From Luteimonas terrae (GTDB lineage Bacteria; Pseudomonadota; Gammaproteobacteria; Xanthomonadales; Xanthomonadaceae), in NCBI RefSeq assembly GCF_004358165.1, contig NZ_SMTG01000009.1, positions 62,001 through 126,000 of the forward strand: a stretch of DNA of 64,000 nucleotides. Reading direction: 5' to 3'. Below the pieces are notes generated by a model, which saw only the letters and a program-made list of their open reading frames with translations, did no database searches and was not told where the DNA came from. Both the position numbers and the translations under genes were made by a program. Of the stretch, positions 17,528 to 27,166 are shown one piece after another. Numbering within the stretch: the first letter of the stretch is position 1; the number at the start of each line of letters is the position of its first letter.

Positions 17528-18536
17528 CGCCGCGGCCATCGAGGCGGCCGCCGCCGACTGGATCGCGCGCCGCGATGCCGGCGCGTGGTCGGACGACGAT
17601 GCGCGCGCCCTCGAGGCCTGGCTGCAGGCCGCGACCGCGCATCGCGTGGCGTTCCTGCGCCTGGACGCGGTATGGGCCGAAAGTGGCCGGCTGCAGGCCC
17701 TGGGGGCCGGCCGCGGCCGGACAGGGGTGCCGCCGCGTGTGCCCGCCGGTCCTGCGGATCTGTCGACGCTGACCTTCGCGCCGCGTGCGCCCGTGCGTGG
17801 GCGGGGTCGCGGCGCCTGGGCTGCCGCCGCGTTCGCTGCGTGTCTGGCGCTCGTCGCGGGTGGCGCGTGGTTCGTGTCGGCGCCGGTCGATCCGGTCGAC
17901 TACCGCACGCCGCAGGGCGTCACCCGCACCGTCGCGCTGGCCGACGGCTCCAGCACCACGCTCGCCAGTGACACCGCTCTGGCGGTGCGGCTGTCGCGCA
18001 GCGAACGCCATCTCCTGCTGGCCTCCGGCGAAGCCTTCTTCGAAGCCGCCAAGGATCCGCAGCGCCCGTTCGTGGTCGAAGCGGGCAACCGGCGCGTCGT
18101 CGCGATCGGCACCCGCTTTTCGGTCCGGCGCGAGGCGGACGCATTGCGCGTAGTGGTGACCGAGGGCACCGTGCGCCTGGAGCCGGCATCGGGCGACACG
18201 CGCCAGCCGACCACGCTGCTGCCCGCCGGCAGCGTCGCCACGGTGCGCCGCGACGCGGTGCTGGTGCGCAGCCTGTCGCTGGCCGAGGTCGAGGAACTGG
18301 TGGACTGGCGCAGCGGCCGGCTGGTCTTCCGCGACACCGCGCTGACCGATGCGGTGGCCGAGTTCAACCGCTTCAACACCCGCCAGATCGTCATCGCCGA
18401 TGCGAGCGTCGGCGCGCTGCGCATCGGCGGCAGCTTCCGCTGGGAGAACGTGGAAGGATTCGTGCGCCTGCTTGAACGCGGGTTCCCGGTGGAGGCGGAG
18501 TACGGGCAGGAGCGAATCGTGTTGCGTACGCCGTAG
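17496..18536 (+). CDS. FecR-type anti-sigma factor/transmembrane sensor
   Basis: A 346-residue FecR protein. The cytoplasmic N-terminus has AAAIEAAAADWIARRDAGAWSDDD and LEAWLQAATAHRVAFLRLDAVW (DUF4880/anti-sigma region), followed by a proline-rich linker and one transmembrane helix (about residues 107-127, WAAAAFAACLALVAGGAWFV). The periplasmic FecR domain contains YRTPQGVTRTVALADGSSTTL, GEAFFEAAKDPQRPFVVEAG and VVAIGTRFSV, then a C-terminal STN-like DUF4974 region. It would hold the upstream sigma factor and transmit the signal from the receptor's STN domain. The start at 17496 overlaps the 3' end of the sigma gene by 32 bp; 17508 is an equally good ATG. Confidence 0.88.
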   Translation: MRTTMHATPTDAAAIEAAAADWIARRDAGAWSDDDARALEAWLQAATAHRVAFLRLDAVWAESGRLQALGAGRGRTGVPPRVPAGPADLSTLTFAPRAPVRGRGRGAWAAAAFAACLALVAGGAWFVSAPVDPVDYRTPQGVTRTVALADGSSTTLASDTALAVRLSRSERHLLLASGEAFFEAAKDPQRPFVVEAGNRRVVAIGTRFSVRREADALRVVVTEGTVRLEPASGDTRQPTTLLPAGSVATVRRDAVLVRSLSLAEVEELVDWRSGRLVFRDTALTDAVAEFNRFNTRQIVIADASVGALRIGGSFRWENVEGFVRLLERGFPVEAEYGQERIVLRTP

Positions 18537-18545
18537 CTTATGGAG

Positions 18546-18723
18546 CCCTCCCCCGCGGCGCTGGGGACGGTTGGGTGGGGGCACACCATCAGGTCGCGGC
18601 GGACAGTTCGGAAAAAGCAGCCAGTTCCACGACGCTTTCCTTCTCCGCCAATCAGCTGCGATCAGTTCCGCAAGCCCTGAGGATTTGCCCCCTCCCAACC
18701 CTCCCCCGCTTCGCAGGGGAGGG
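18546..18723. repeat. Paired type I palindromes upstream of the TonB receptor gene
   Basis: The 327-bp gap between the fecR gene and the receptor gene holds a degenerate unit at about 18546-18570 (CCCTCCCCCGC followed by an imperfect partner and TTGGGTGGGGGC) and a well-formed unit at 18699-18723 (CCCTCCCCCGC, loop TTC, GCAGGGGAGGG). About 130 bp separate them, as in the other type I pairs. I see no gene in the gap. Confidence 0.65.
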
Positions 18724-18863
18724 CTTGAAGGAGGCTCGCCGCGGCAGCTACGCATCGCAGCGTCCGAAAGCACACGCCCGATAACACGACCGATGTGTCA
18801 GCACGGGGGGATTTCCGTGACTCGTTCGTCGGAATGGGATGGGGAGGCGCCGTCCAGGTGCCG

Positions 18864-21800
18864 ATGAAGAAGGGGAAGGTCTTGAATCGCTCACGTCCGT
18901 TGCGCGCCGTTCTGCTCGCGCTCGCCGTTTCCGCCGCCCTGTCGGCACAGGCCCAGTCCCCGATCGCCTCGCCGGTGCCGGCCGGTGAGCTCGCGCCGGC
19001 GCTCGATGCCTACGCCCGCCAGACCGGCGTGCAACTGGTCTACCGCGCCGACCAGCTGCGCGGTGCGCGCACGCACGGTGTCCAGGCGGGCCTGCCGCCG
19101 CAGCAGGCGCTCGACCGGTTGCTGCGGGGCAGTGGCCTCGTCGCGCAACGTGATGGCGACGGCGCGGTGCTGATCGTGCCGGCCCCCTTGCTCGCGCAGG
19201 CCGGTCCCGCACCCGCGCCGCGTCCGGCGCCCGCCCCTGTGCCACAGGCCGCGCCTGCGCCCGCGCCGGTCACCGAACTGCAGACCCTGCAAGTCACCGG
19301 CTCGCGCATTCCGCGTGCGGAGATCGAAGGCCCGGCGCCGATCACGGTCATTACCGCCGACGACATCGCTGCCGGCGGTTTCACCTCGGTACCGGATGTC
19401 ATGCAGTCGCTGACACAGAACGGCGGGCAGACGCAGAGCCAGCAGTCGGCCGGCGGCGCGGACTTCTCGCCCGGCGCCCAGCAGGTCGACCTGCGCGGGC
19501 TGGGCCCCAACCACACGCTGGTGCTGGTCAACGGCCGCCGCATCGCCGACTTTCCGCTGCCCTTCGGCGGCCGCAGCAACTTCACCGACGTGTCGAGCCT
19601 GCCGCTGGGCATGATCGAACGCATCGAGGTGCTGACCGGCAGCGCTTCGGCGATCTACGGCTCGGACGCGATCTCGGGTGTGGTGAACTTCATCCTCAAG
19701 CGCAAGGCCGACGGCACGACGCTCGATTACCGCTACGGCCAGACGGAGCGCGGCGATGCGGAGTCGCACCGCTTCAATCTGTCCAGCGGCTTCTCCAGTG
19801 GCGCGCTCGATGTCGTCGCCGGTTTCGAATACCGCCGCCAGGAACCGCTGTGGGGCTTCGACCGCGCGCAGCAGGATTCGACCTTCGACGGCCCCACCGC
19901 GAACTCGCGGCTGCCGCAGCGCAACTTCCTGATCACCGACTACTACGACGATTACCTCGACCCGGGTGAGGCCACCTGCGACGCGCTGTCCGGGCTCAAC
20001 GAAGGCAGCATGCAGTACGCCTTCCGTCCGCGTTACGGCTACTACTGCGGCAGCGATCGCTCGGTGGCCTACCGCACGATCATCAGCAAGCGTGACGGCG
20101 TCAACGGCTACGCCTCGCTGACCTATGCATTCGGCAACGGCAGCGAATGGTTCGCCGACCTGCAGGCCGGTCGCCACGAGGTCTCGCTGTTTCGCGCGCC
20201 GCGCAGCTGGGCACTGATGACGCCTGACGGTGTCGAGCACGATTATTTCTACAACCGGAACACCGAGCAGCTGGAGTACTGGCAGCGCCAGTTCACGCTG
20301 GAGGAAATGGGTGGCCTGCGCACCGGCATGGTCGAGACCACGCAGAAGACATTGGGCGTGACCACCGGCCTGCGTGGCAGCTGGGCCGGCGACTGGGATT
20401 ACGAGCTCGCCCTGTCGCATTCGCAGTACACCGCGCGGATCAGCTGGCCGCAGATCGTCGCCGAGCGTGCGAATGCACTGTTCCTCGGCCCGCTGCTGGG
20501 CTACGACGAGGACGGCTACCCGATCTACGACGCCGACCACGCGCGCATGTACCAGCCGCTCTCCCGCGCCGAGTACGACAGCATCTTCGCGCGCACCACC
20601 TATCACCCGGAGTCGGAAAGCCAGACGCTGTCGATGACGCTGACCCAGGGCGAGCTGTTCACCCTGCCCGGGGGCGCCGCGGGCTTCGCGGCCACGGCCG
20701 AGATCGGTCATCAATCCTACGATCTCAAGCCCGATCCGCTGGCCACGCAGTACTACTACTACAGCTGGAAGGATTCCGACGGCGCCGGCAGCCGCAATCG
20801 CTGGGCATTGGCGAGCGAACTGCGCATGCCGTTGCTCGATTCGCTGAGCCTCAGCGCCGCCGCGCGTTACGACCAGTACCGCTTCGCCGGCCGCGATCCG
20901 GCCAAGTTCACGTGGAGCACCGGTCTGGAATGGCGCCCGGTCGACACGCTGCTCGCCCGTGCGTCCTATGGCACCGCGTTCCGCGCGCCCGATCTGCATT
21001 ACGTGTTCACCGGGCCCGGCAACGACGAGACATCGGTCGACGATCTGTACCGCTGCGCCGTCGAGGAGCCGGACGAAGCCATCGACGACTGCAGCTACAG
21101 CGGCGAAGGCATCATCCGCAGTCGCGACGGCAATCGTGATCTCGAACCCGAGACCAGCACCTCGTGGACGGCCGGTGTGGTGTGGTCACCGCTGCGCGGC
21201 GTGGACCTGTCCGTCGACTACTTCGACATCGACATGCGCAACCAGGTGCGCGACATGGGCACCCGCGAAATCCTGCAGGCCGAACGCGACTGCCGTCTGG
21301 GGCTCGACGGCAACACGCTCGGTTCGCCGTTCTGCAACGAGATGCTGGCGCGCATCACCCGCACGCCCAGCGGCAGCCTCTACGGTGTGCACGTCAATCC
21401 GATCAACATCGCCCGCGAAAGCACCAGCGGCATCGACGCGTCGCTGACGCTGCGTTGGGACACCGCGATCGGCACGATCGGCCTCAACGGCGGCTACACG
21501 TGGGTGCGCGCGCACGAGGTGCAGGACTATCCGGACGTGCCGGTCGTGGACAAGTTCGCGATCAACAGCGGCTACGGCATTCCGCGCACCAAGGCGAATC
21601 TGCGTCTGTCGTGGGAGCGCGATGCGTGGTCGGCCTCGATCCAGGGCCGCCGCCTGGGCCGCCTGCCGAACGACGACTCGTATTACGAGCTCTGGTCGCC
21701 CGACGACGGCACCGATCCGTGGATCGGCGCGACCTACCGCTACAACGCGAACGTGCAGTTCAACGTCACCGAAGCCGCGCAGCTGTCGTTGACGGTGGTG

Positions 21801-21938
21801 AACCTGTTCGACAAGAAGCCGCCTTACGACCCGACTTCGACCGCGTACCCCTACTACGACATCTCGTGGTTCGATACGGAGGGGCGGACGTTCTACGTGC
21901 AGTACACGCACAGGTTTGGGGGTTCGGCGTCGCGCTGA
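18864..21938 (+). CDS. TonB-dependent outer-membrane receptor with STN signalling domain
   Basis: A 1024-residue receptor. A signal peptide (about 1-32, ending SAALSAQAQ) is followed by a secretin/TonB N-terminal (STN) domain (about 37-98) that would touch FecR. A proline/alanine linker (about 105-135) leads to the plug: LQTLQVTGSRI, ITVITADDIAAGG, VDLRGLGPNHTLVLVNGRRI and RIEVLTGSASAIYGSDAISGVVNFI. The rest is a large 22-strand barrel ending in the aromatic FYVQYTHRF. I start at ATG 18864 (AGGTG five bases upstream). It completes a FecI-FecR-receptor operon. The ligand is not readable from sequence; the divergent secreted cyanophycinase/isoaspartyl peptidase suggests a peptide or polymer fragment rather than a siderophore. 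Confidence 0.92.
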   Translation: MKKGKVLNRSRPLRAVLLALAVSAALSAQAQSPIASPVPAGELAPALDAYARQTGVQLVYRADQLRGARTHGVQAGLPPQQALDRLLRGSGLVAQRDGDGAVLIVPAPLLAQAGPAPAPRPAPAPVPQAAPAPAPVTELQTLQVTGSRIPRAEIEGPAPITVITADDIAAGGFTSVPDVMQSLTQNGGQTQSQQSAGGADFSPGAQQVDLRGLGPNHTLVLVNGRRIADFPLPFGGRSNFTDVSSLPLGMIERIEVLTGSASAIYGSDAISGVVNFILKRKADGTTLDYRYGQTERGDAESHRFNLSSGFSSGALDVVAGFEYRRQEPLWGFDRAQQDSTFDGPTANSRLPQRNFLITDYYDDYLDPGEATCDALSGLNEGSMQYAFRPRYGYYCGSDRSVAYRTIISKRDGVNGYASLTYAFGNGSEWFADLQAGRHEVSLFRAPRSWALMTPDGVEHDYFYNRNTEQLEYWQRQFTLEEMGGLRTGMVETTQKTLGVTTGLRGSWAGDWDYELALSHSQYTARISWPQIVAERANALFLGPLLGYDEDGYPIYDADHARMYQPLSRAEYDSIFARTTYHPESESQTLSMTLTQGELFTLPGGAAGFAATAEIGHQSYDLKPDPLATQYYYYSWKDSDGAGSRNRWALASELRMPLLDSLSLSAAARYDQYRFAGRDPAKFTWSTGLEWRPVDTLLARASYGTAFRAPDLHYVFTGPGNDETSVDDLYRCAVEEPDEAIDDCSYSGEGIIRSRDGNRDLEPETSTSWTAGVVWSPLRGVDLSVDYFDIDMRNQVRDMGTREILQAERDCRLGLDGNTLGSPFCNEMLARITRTPSGSLYGVHVNPINIARESTSGIDASLTLRWDTAIGTIGLNGGYTWVRAHEVQDYPDVPVVDKFAINSGYGIPRTKANLRLSWERDAWSASIQGRRLGRLPNDDSYYELWSPDDGTDPWIGATYRYNANVQFNVTEAAQLSLTVVNLFDKKPPYDPTSTAYPYYDISWFDTEGRTFYVQYTHRFGGSASR

Positions 21939-21964
21939 GCGCGGCACGCTCTGCCTTCTAAGCC

Positions 21965-22109
21965 CTCCCCCGCCTGCGGGGGAGAATTGGGTGGGGGCAA
22001 GCCATCCGTGCGAGAACAGCCGAATCGAGCAGTACAGCTCGCCGGCCTGACGGAGAGGCGATCTGACTGTTCGCCCCCATCCCAGCCTTCCCCCGCACGC
22101 GGGGGAAGG
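21965..22109. repeat. Paired type I palindromes between convergent genes
   Basis: Unit 21965-21984 (CTCCCCCGC, CT, GCGGGGGAG) and unit 22086-22109 (CCTTCCCCCGC, AC, GCGGGGGAAGG) face each other about 100 bp apart, flanked inward by TTGGGTGGGGGC and GCCCCCATCCC. This is the cleanest copy of the paired element first seen at 3145-3294. It occupies the whole space between the receptor gene and the UvrA-like gene, which converge. Confidence 0.8.
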
Positions 22110-22164
22110 GGCTGATCCGCTGCGCGCGACTGGATCCGCGCGAGGGCACGCGCTTCGCTGTGAA

Positions 22165-24690
22165 TCAGCCCAGCGCTTGTTTCAGGAACGGCGCGGTCCT
22201 GCTCTGCTTCGACTTCGCCACCTCCGCAGGCACGCCCGCGGCGACCACCTGCCCGCCCGCGTCGCCCGCGCCCGGTCCCATGTCGATCAGCCAGTCGCTG
22301 GCCGCGGCCACGCGCATGTCGTGCTCGACCACGACGACCGTGCTACCCGCATCCACCAGGCCGCGCAGCTGCTGCATCAGCAGGTCGACATCGCGCGGAT
22401 GCAGGCCGGTGGTCGGTTCGTCGAGCACGTAGACGGTGCCCCGCCGCTGCGCGCGTTGCAGTTCGCTGGCGAGCTTGATGCGCTGCGCTTCGCCGCCCGA
22501 CAGTTCCGTCGCCGGCTGGCCCAGCCGCAGATAGCCCAAGCCGACGTCCAGCAGCACCTGCAGCGGTCGCGAGACCGCGGTCTCGTCGGCGAAGAAGTCC
22601 GCCGCCTCCGCCACCGTCATCGCCAGCACGTCGGCGATGTGCTTGCCGCGCAGCGTGACCTCCAGCGTCTTGGCGTCGTAGCGGCTACCTTGGCAGGTCG
22701 GGCACGGCGCGTAGACGCTGGGCATGAACAGCAGTTCGACGCTGACGAAGCCTTCGCCGTCGCAGGTCGCGCAGCGGCCCTTGGCGACATTGAACGAGAA
22801 ACGTCCGGCATCGAAACGCTTGCGCTTCGCGGCCGGCGTCGCCGCGAACAGCTTGCGCACGTGATCGAACAGACCGGTGTAGGTCGCGAGATTCGAACGC
22901 GGTGTGCGGCCGATCGGCTTCTGGTCCACACGCACCAGACGCTTCACCGCATCCGCGCCACCTTCGATGCGCCCTTCGAGCGGCACTTCGACGCTGCGTT
23001 CCAGCGGATCGAGCGGCGTGTCCTCGTCGTCCCGCCCGCTGCCCAGATGCGCAGCCAGCAGTTCGACCAGCGCCTGGCTGACCAGCGATGACTTTCCCGA
23101 ACCGCTGACGCCGGTGACGGTGGTGAACACGCCCAGTGGAATGTCGACGTCGAGATCGCGCACGTTGTGGCGGGTGATACCGCGCAGCTGCAACCAGCCG
23201 TCCGGTGCGCGCGGAGTGTGCGCGAGCGACGCCGCATCCTCGACGAGATAGCGGCGCGTCGACGAGGCCTCGACCTTATCCAGCCCGGCCAGCGGCCCGC
23301 TGTAGAGCACCTGCCCGCCGCCCTCGCCGGCCAGCGGGCCGACGTCGACGATCCAGTCGGCGTGGCGGATCACCTCGATCTCGTGCTCGACGACGAACAG
23401 CGAATTGCCCGCGCCGCGCAACTGGTCCAGCGCGCGCAGCAGGGCCTGCGTGTCCGCCGGATGCAGGCCCGCGGACGGTTCGTCCATCACGTAGACCACG
23501 CCGAACAGTTGCGAGCGGATCTGCGTGCCCAGCCGCAGGCGCTGCAGTTCGCCCGGCGACAGCGTCGGTGTCGCACGGGCCAGCGTCAGATAGCCGAGGC
23601 CGAGATCCTGCAGCACCGCGATGCGCGCGAGCAGATCCTGCGCGATGCGTTGCGCGGCCAAGGCCTGTTCGGGGTGTGCCCTGGCGTGGGTCTTGCCGGC
23701 AGCGGCCGGTGCCAGCAGAGCGGCGAGTTCATCGAGCGGTCGCTGCGAGAACGCGGCGATGTCGAGCCCGGCGAAGGTCACCGACAGCGCTTCGCGCCGC
23801 AGTCGCTTGCCGTCGCATTCCGGGCATGCGGCGCTGACCAGATACTGCGCGGCGCGCTTCTTCTGCTGCGGACTCTGGGTGTTGGCGAAGGTGTGCAGCA
23901 CGTACCGGCGCGCACTGGTGAACGTGCCCATGTAGGCCGGCTCGGTCTTCCGCTTCAGCGCGGCCTTGACCTCGTCGAGATCGAAACCCGGATACACCGG
24001 CTCGACCGGCTGTTCGTCGGTGAACAGGATCCAGTCGCGGGTCTTCTTCGGCAGCTTCGACCACGGCACGTCCACGTCGATGCCGCGCGTGGTCAGGATG
24101 TCGCGCTGGTTCTGCCCGTGCCAGGCACCCGGCCACGCAGCCACGGCACGTTCGCGGATGGTCAGCGAGCGGTCCGGCACCATCGAGGCTTCGGTCGCAT
24201 CGTAGATGCGACCCAGGCCGTGACAGGTTGGGCAGGCGCCGGCCGGCGTGTTCGGCGAGAAGCCGTCGGCATAGATGATCGCCTGCCCGCGCGGATAGTC
24301 GCCGGCGCGCGAGTACAGCATGCGCAGGCTGTTGGAGATCGTGGTCAGGCTGCCGACGGACGAACGTGCCGTCGGCGTGCCGCGGGCCTGCTGCAACGCG
24401 ACCGCTGGAGGCAGTCCCTCGATCGAGTCGACCTGCGGCACACCCGCCTGGTCGATCAGCCGACGCGCGTACGGCGAGATGGAATCGAGATAACGCCGCT
24501 GCGCCTCGGCGAACAGCGTGCCGAAGGCCAGTGACGATTTGCCGGACCCGGACACGCCGGTGAACACCACCAGCGCGTCGCGCGGAATGTCGACGTCGAC
24601 ATCCTTGAGATTGTGTTCGCGCGCACCGCGTACGCGGACGCAGTGATCGGCGCGGGCGTCGCGCGGACCTGCAGGATCGACGGTCTTCAT
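22165..24690 (-). CDS. UvrA paralogue (UvrA2-type ABC ATPase)
   Basis: An 841-residue excinuclease-A-like protein with two ABC modules. Each has a Walker [11 protein letters not shown], signature motifs ([14 protein letters not shown] in the first, [16 protein letters not shown] in the second) and Walker [14 protein letters not shown] or [13 protein letters not shown]. Zinc-binding pairs are visible ([33 protein letters not shown]). It is about 100 residues shorter than canonical UvrA, and the segment between Walker A and the first zinc finger is compact, as in UvrA2/DrrC-like paralogues lacking the full UvrB-binding region. Such proteins are linked to damage tolerance or drug resistance. The ATG at 24690 gives the usual start MKTVD... 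before [14 protein letters not shown]. No uvrB or uvrC is nearby. Confidence 0.85.
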   Translation of the reverse strand: MKTVDPAGPRDARADHCVRVRGAREHNLKDVDVDIPRDALVVFTGVSGSGKSSLAFGTLFAEAQRRYLDSISPYARRLIDQAGVPQVDSIEGLPPAVALQQARGTPTARSSVGSLTTISNSLRMLYSRAGDYPRGQAIIYADGFSPNTPAGACPTCHGLGRIYDATEASMVPDRSLTIRERAVAAWPGAWHGQNQRDILTTRGIDVDVPWSKLPKKTRDWILFTDEQPVEPVYPGFDLDEVKAALKRKTEPAYMGTFTSARRYVLHTFANTQSPQQKKRAAQYLVSAACPECDGKRLRREALSVTFAGLDIAAFSQRPLDELAALLAPAAAGKTHARAHPEQALAAQRIAQDLLARIAVLQDLGLGYLTLARATPTLSPGELQRLRLGTQIRSQLFGVVYVMDEPSAGLHPADTQALLRALDQLRGAGNSLFVVEHEIEVIRHADWIVDVGPLAGEGGGQVLYSGPLAGLDKVEASSTRRYLVEDAASLAHTPRAPDGWLQLRGITRHNVRDLDVDIPLGVFTTVTGVSGSGKSSLVSQALVELLAAHLGSGRDDEDTPLDPLERSVEVPLEGRIEGGADAVKRLVRVDQKPIGRTPRSNLATYTGLFDHVRKLFAATPAAKRKRFDAGRFSFNVAKGRCATCDGEGFVSVELLFMPSVYAPCPTCQGSRYDAKTLEVTLRGKHIADVLAMTVAEAADFFADETAVSRPLQVLLDVGLGYLRLGQPATELSGGEAQRIKLASELQRAQRRGTVYVLDEPTTGLHPRDVDLLMQQLRGLVDAGSTVVVVEHDMRVAAASDWLIDMGPGAGDAGGQVVAAGVPAEVAKSKQSRTAPFLKQALG

Positions 24691-24802
24691 CCGCGTACTA
24701 TCGCTACGCGCCGTTTGTCGGCCGTTACCGCGCGCGCTCGCAGGCCGCCGGTGTTCAACCGCAGCTTGCGCACGACGCCTTCGCGCATGCTGCGCCGTGC
24801 CG

Positions 24803-25615
24803 TCAGACCGCCAGTGCGGACATCGTGGCCGCGGCGCGCCCTGCATCGGCGGCGTTGCGCGATCCCCTGCCGCGCCGCTCGCGCGCCCGGCGGCTGCGGG
24901 CCTCGTCGAGATCGTCTGCACTGAGCGGCAGCACGCGATAGCCGACGTTCGGCAGCGTGTGCACCAGTCGCGTCGCGCGCCCGCGGTCGATGGCCTTGCG
25001 CAGCACGTACAGATGGCTGCGCAGCGCGTCGGAATCGGGCGACTCCAGCCCCCACAGTTCCTGCTCCAGCTGCGAGCGGGTCACGACCTTCGGCGATTCG
25101 CGCATCAGGATCTGCAGGATGCGCATGCCGGTCGGCGTGAGATCGATCTCCTGTCCATCGCGCGTCACCCGTTGCGCCCGCGGGTCGAGCACCACGTCGC
25201 CGACCTGCAGCAACGCTGGCGCCACCTCCGCGCGACGGCGTCGGATCAACGCGGTGATCCGCGCTTCGAGCTCGGCGGGGAAGAACGGCTTGACCAGGTA
25301 ATCGTCCGCGCCCGCGTCCAGCCCTTCGAGCGTGTCCTCGAGGGTGTCGCGCGCGGTGACCATGACCACCGGCGTTTCGGTGTTGGCGCCTTCGGCGCGC
25401 AGGCGCCGGCAGGCGTCCAGGCCGTTGAGCCTGGGCAGAGAGACGTCCATGACGATCGCGTCGTAGGCGTTGTCGTGTGTGAGGTTCACCGCGTCGAGGC
25501 CGTCTTCGGCGAAGTCCACCTCGTAATGGTGGTGCTCCAGCCACTCGCCCACGAGGACGGCGACGTTCCTGTCGTCCTCGACCAGCAGCACCACGCCTCG
25601 TGTCTTGCTCGGCAT
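24803..25615 (-). CDS. OmpR/PhoB-type response regulator
   Basis: A 270-residue two-component regulator. The receiver domain (about 8-122) has the acidic pair ED13-14, phospho-acceptor Asp57 (IVMDVSLPRLNG) and the conserved KPF motif. The winged-helix domain (about 135-232) contains LTPTGMRILQILMRES, VVTRSQLEQELWG, LRSHLYVLRKAIDRG and NVGYRVLP. The C-terminal tail of about 35 residues is rich in Arg and Ala. No histidine kinase of the usual HisKA type is adjacent; the nearest kinase is the HWE enzyme beyond the alcohol dehydrogenase gene. The gene follows the dehydrogenase on the same strand after 52 bp and precedes the UvrA paralogue. Confidence 0.9.
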   Translation of the reverse strand: MPSKTRGVVLLVEDDRNVAVLVGEWLEHHHYEVDFAEDGLDAVNLTHDNAYDAIVMDVSLPRLNGLDACRRLRAEGANTETPVVMVTARDTLEDTLEGLDAGADDYLVKPFFPAELEARITALIRRRRAEVAPALLQVGDVVLDPRAQRVTRDGQEIDLTPTGMRILQILMRESPKVVTRSQLEQELWGLESPDSDALRSHLYVLRKAIDRGRATRLVHTLPNVGYRVLPLSADDLDEARSRRARERRGRGSRNAADAGRAAATMSALAV

Positions 25616-25667
25616 CGTTTTCTCCGTGTTGAATCCAATCCGTTCCGTGCGACGCGCGCCCGGCGCG

Positions 25668-26831
25668 TCAGGGCACCAGGACCACCTTGCGGCAGTCCTC
25701 CTGCTTCTTGTCGAAGATCTCGTAGCCCCGCACCGCGTCGGCCAGCGGCAGGCGGTGGGTGATGATCTCGCCAGGGTCCAGGCGGCCTTCGCCGATCAGC
25801 TTCAACAACTCGGGCATGAAGCGCTGCACATGGGTCTGGCCCATGCGGAAGGTCAGGCCCTTGTCGAAGGCGTCACCGAACATGAAGCCATGGATGAAAC
25901 CGGTGTACACGCCCGGCACGCTGACGATGCCGGCGCGGCGCGTGCACGCGATCGCCTGCCGCAGCACGAAGCCGCTCGCGCCCTCGAGCTTGAGGTTGGC
26001 CATCGTGGTTTCGATCAGGCTGCCCTTGGCTTCGAAGCCGACCGCGTCGATTGACGCATCCACGCCGCGACCGTTGGTCTTGGACACGATCTCCTGCGCC
26101 GGGTCGTCGATCTCGTCGAAGTTCAGACCGATCACGCCGTAGCGCTGCACCGCGAAATCGAGGCGGTACTGGTGATGATCGATCAGGAAGATCGTGTGCG
26201 CGCCGAGCATGCGGCAGCACGCGGCGGTCAGCAGGCCGACCGGGCCCGCACCGAAGATCGCGACACTGCTGCCGGGCCCGATCTTCGCGTTGACGGCCGC
26301 CTGATATGCGGTGGGCAGGATGTCCGACAGGAACAGCACCTGGTCGTCGCTAAGCGCATCGGGCGCGACGATCGGGCCGACGTTCGCCTTCGGCACGCGC
26401 ACGAACTCGGCCTGTCCGCCGGCATAGCCGCCGTAGAGATTGGTGTAGCCGAACAGGCCGGCCGGCGGTCGCATGTCCTTGCGGTTGAGCGCGGCGCCCG
26501 GCCCGGGATTGGTGGTCTCGCAGGCGGCGAACTCTTCGAGTTCGCAGTGGAAGCAGCGGCCGCAGGCGATCACGAACGGCACCACGACGCGGTCACCGGC
26601 ACGCAGCTCTGTGACCTCGGGACCGACCTCTTCGACGATGCCCATGAACTCGTGGCCGAGCACGTCGCCTTTCTCCAGCGCCGGCACCTTGCCGCGGTAC
26701 AGATGCAGGTCCGAACCGCAGATCGCGGTGGCGGTGACCCGCAGCACGATGTCGTCCCCGGCTTCGATGCGCGGATCGTCGACCGTGTCGAGGCGGACGT
26801 CCTTGGCGCCGTGGTAGGCGAGTGCCTTCAT
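25668..26831 (-). CDS. Zinc-dependent alcohol dehydrogenase (formaldehyde-dehydrogenase-like, COG1063)
   Basis: A 387-residue medium-chain dehydrogenase. Catalytic zinc ligands are in [11 protein letters not shown] (Cys38) and LGHEFMG (His60, Glu61). The structural zinc site is the cysteine row in [17 protein letters not shown]. The Rossmann motif is [17 protein letters not shown]. The protein resembles FdhA-like or threonine-dehydrogenase-like enzymes oxidising small alcohols or aldehydes with NAD(P); the substrate is unknown. I use the ATG at 26831 with GGAG eight bases upstream. The 335 bp upstream contain direct and inverted repeats of a CACACATTGC motif that may be an operator. Confidence 0.88.
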   Translation of the reverse strand: MKALAYHGAKDVRLDTVDDPRIEAGDDIVLRVTATAICGSDLHLYRGKVPALEKGDVLGHEFMGIVEEVGPEVTELRAGDRVVVPFVIACGRCFHCELEEFAACETTNPGPGAALNRKDMRPPAGLFGYTNLYGGYAGGQAEFVRVPKANVGPIVAPDALSDDQVLFLSDILPTAYQAAVNAKIGPGSSVAIFGAGPVGLLTAACCRMLGAHTIFLIDHHQYRLDFAVQRYGVIGLNFDEIDDPAQEIVSKTNGRGVDASIDAVGFEAKGSLIETTMANLKLEGASGFVLRQAIACTRRAGIVSVPGVYTGFIHGFMFGDAFDKGLTFRMGQTHVQRFMPELLKLIGEGRLDPGEIITHRLPLADAVRGYEIFDKKQEDCRKVVLVP

Positions 26832-26997
26832 GTCGTGCTCCAGACCGGGGGGAACCACAGGTATCGGCATTCGCACGTTCCATGTGCGTGATCGCACCTG
26901 CACACATTGCGCGCGCTGAAACTGATGCGCGCGTTCACGGCTGAAAAGCCCGCACAGCGTGTACAGGAATGAACCGGTTCGGGTGAGCGCGACCCTC

Positions 26998-27019
26998 CAA
27001 TGTGCGGCAGCACACATTG
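26998..27019. promoter_or_regulatory. Inverted and direct repeats upstream of the alcohol dehydrogenase gene
   Basis: In the 335-bp gap 26832-27166, CAATGTG (26998-27004) and CACATTG (27013-27019) form an inverted repeat with an 8-bp spacer. CACACATTGC occurs at 27011-27020 and again at 26901-26910. TGTGCGGCAG at 27001-27010 is also found at 31131-31140, upstream of the NtrC-like gene. These may be binding sites of one regulator. Nothing else in the gap looks like a gene. Confidence 0.35.
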
Positions 27020-27166
27020 CAGCGGCGCCGCGCGAGAGATGCGGCGGTCAGACCGTCTCGAATATGCGCACCGCCTGCGACACCATCGATTGCGGCCGAC
27101 GCGCACGCACCCGCAACGTGTCAACCAGTGTCGACAGGCGAATCCGCAGTCCAGGCGCCGAGGGCG

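Noticed and set aside
22165..24690. Canonical excinuclease UvrA
   Set aside because: About 100 residues shorter than UvrA, with a compact insertion region and alternative signature motif; it fits the UvrA2 paralogue group better.
24687..24788. A 33-residue basic frame (MREGVVRKLRLNTGGL...) ending in an ATGA overlap with the UvrA-like gene
   Set aside because: The overlap is attractive but there is no ribosome site and no recognisable family; it could be chance in GC-rich DNA.
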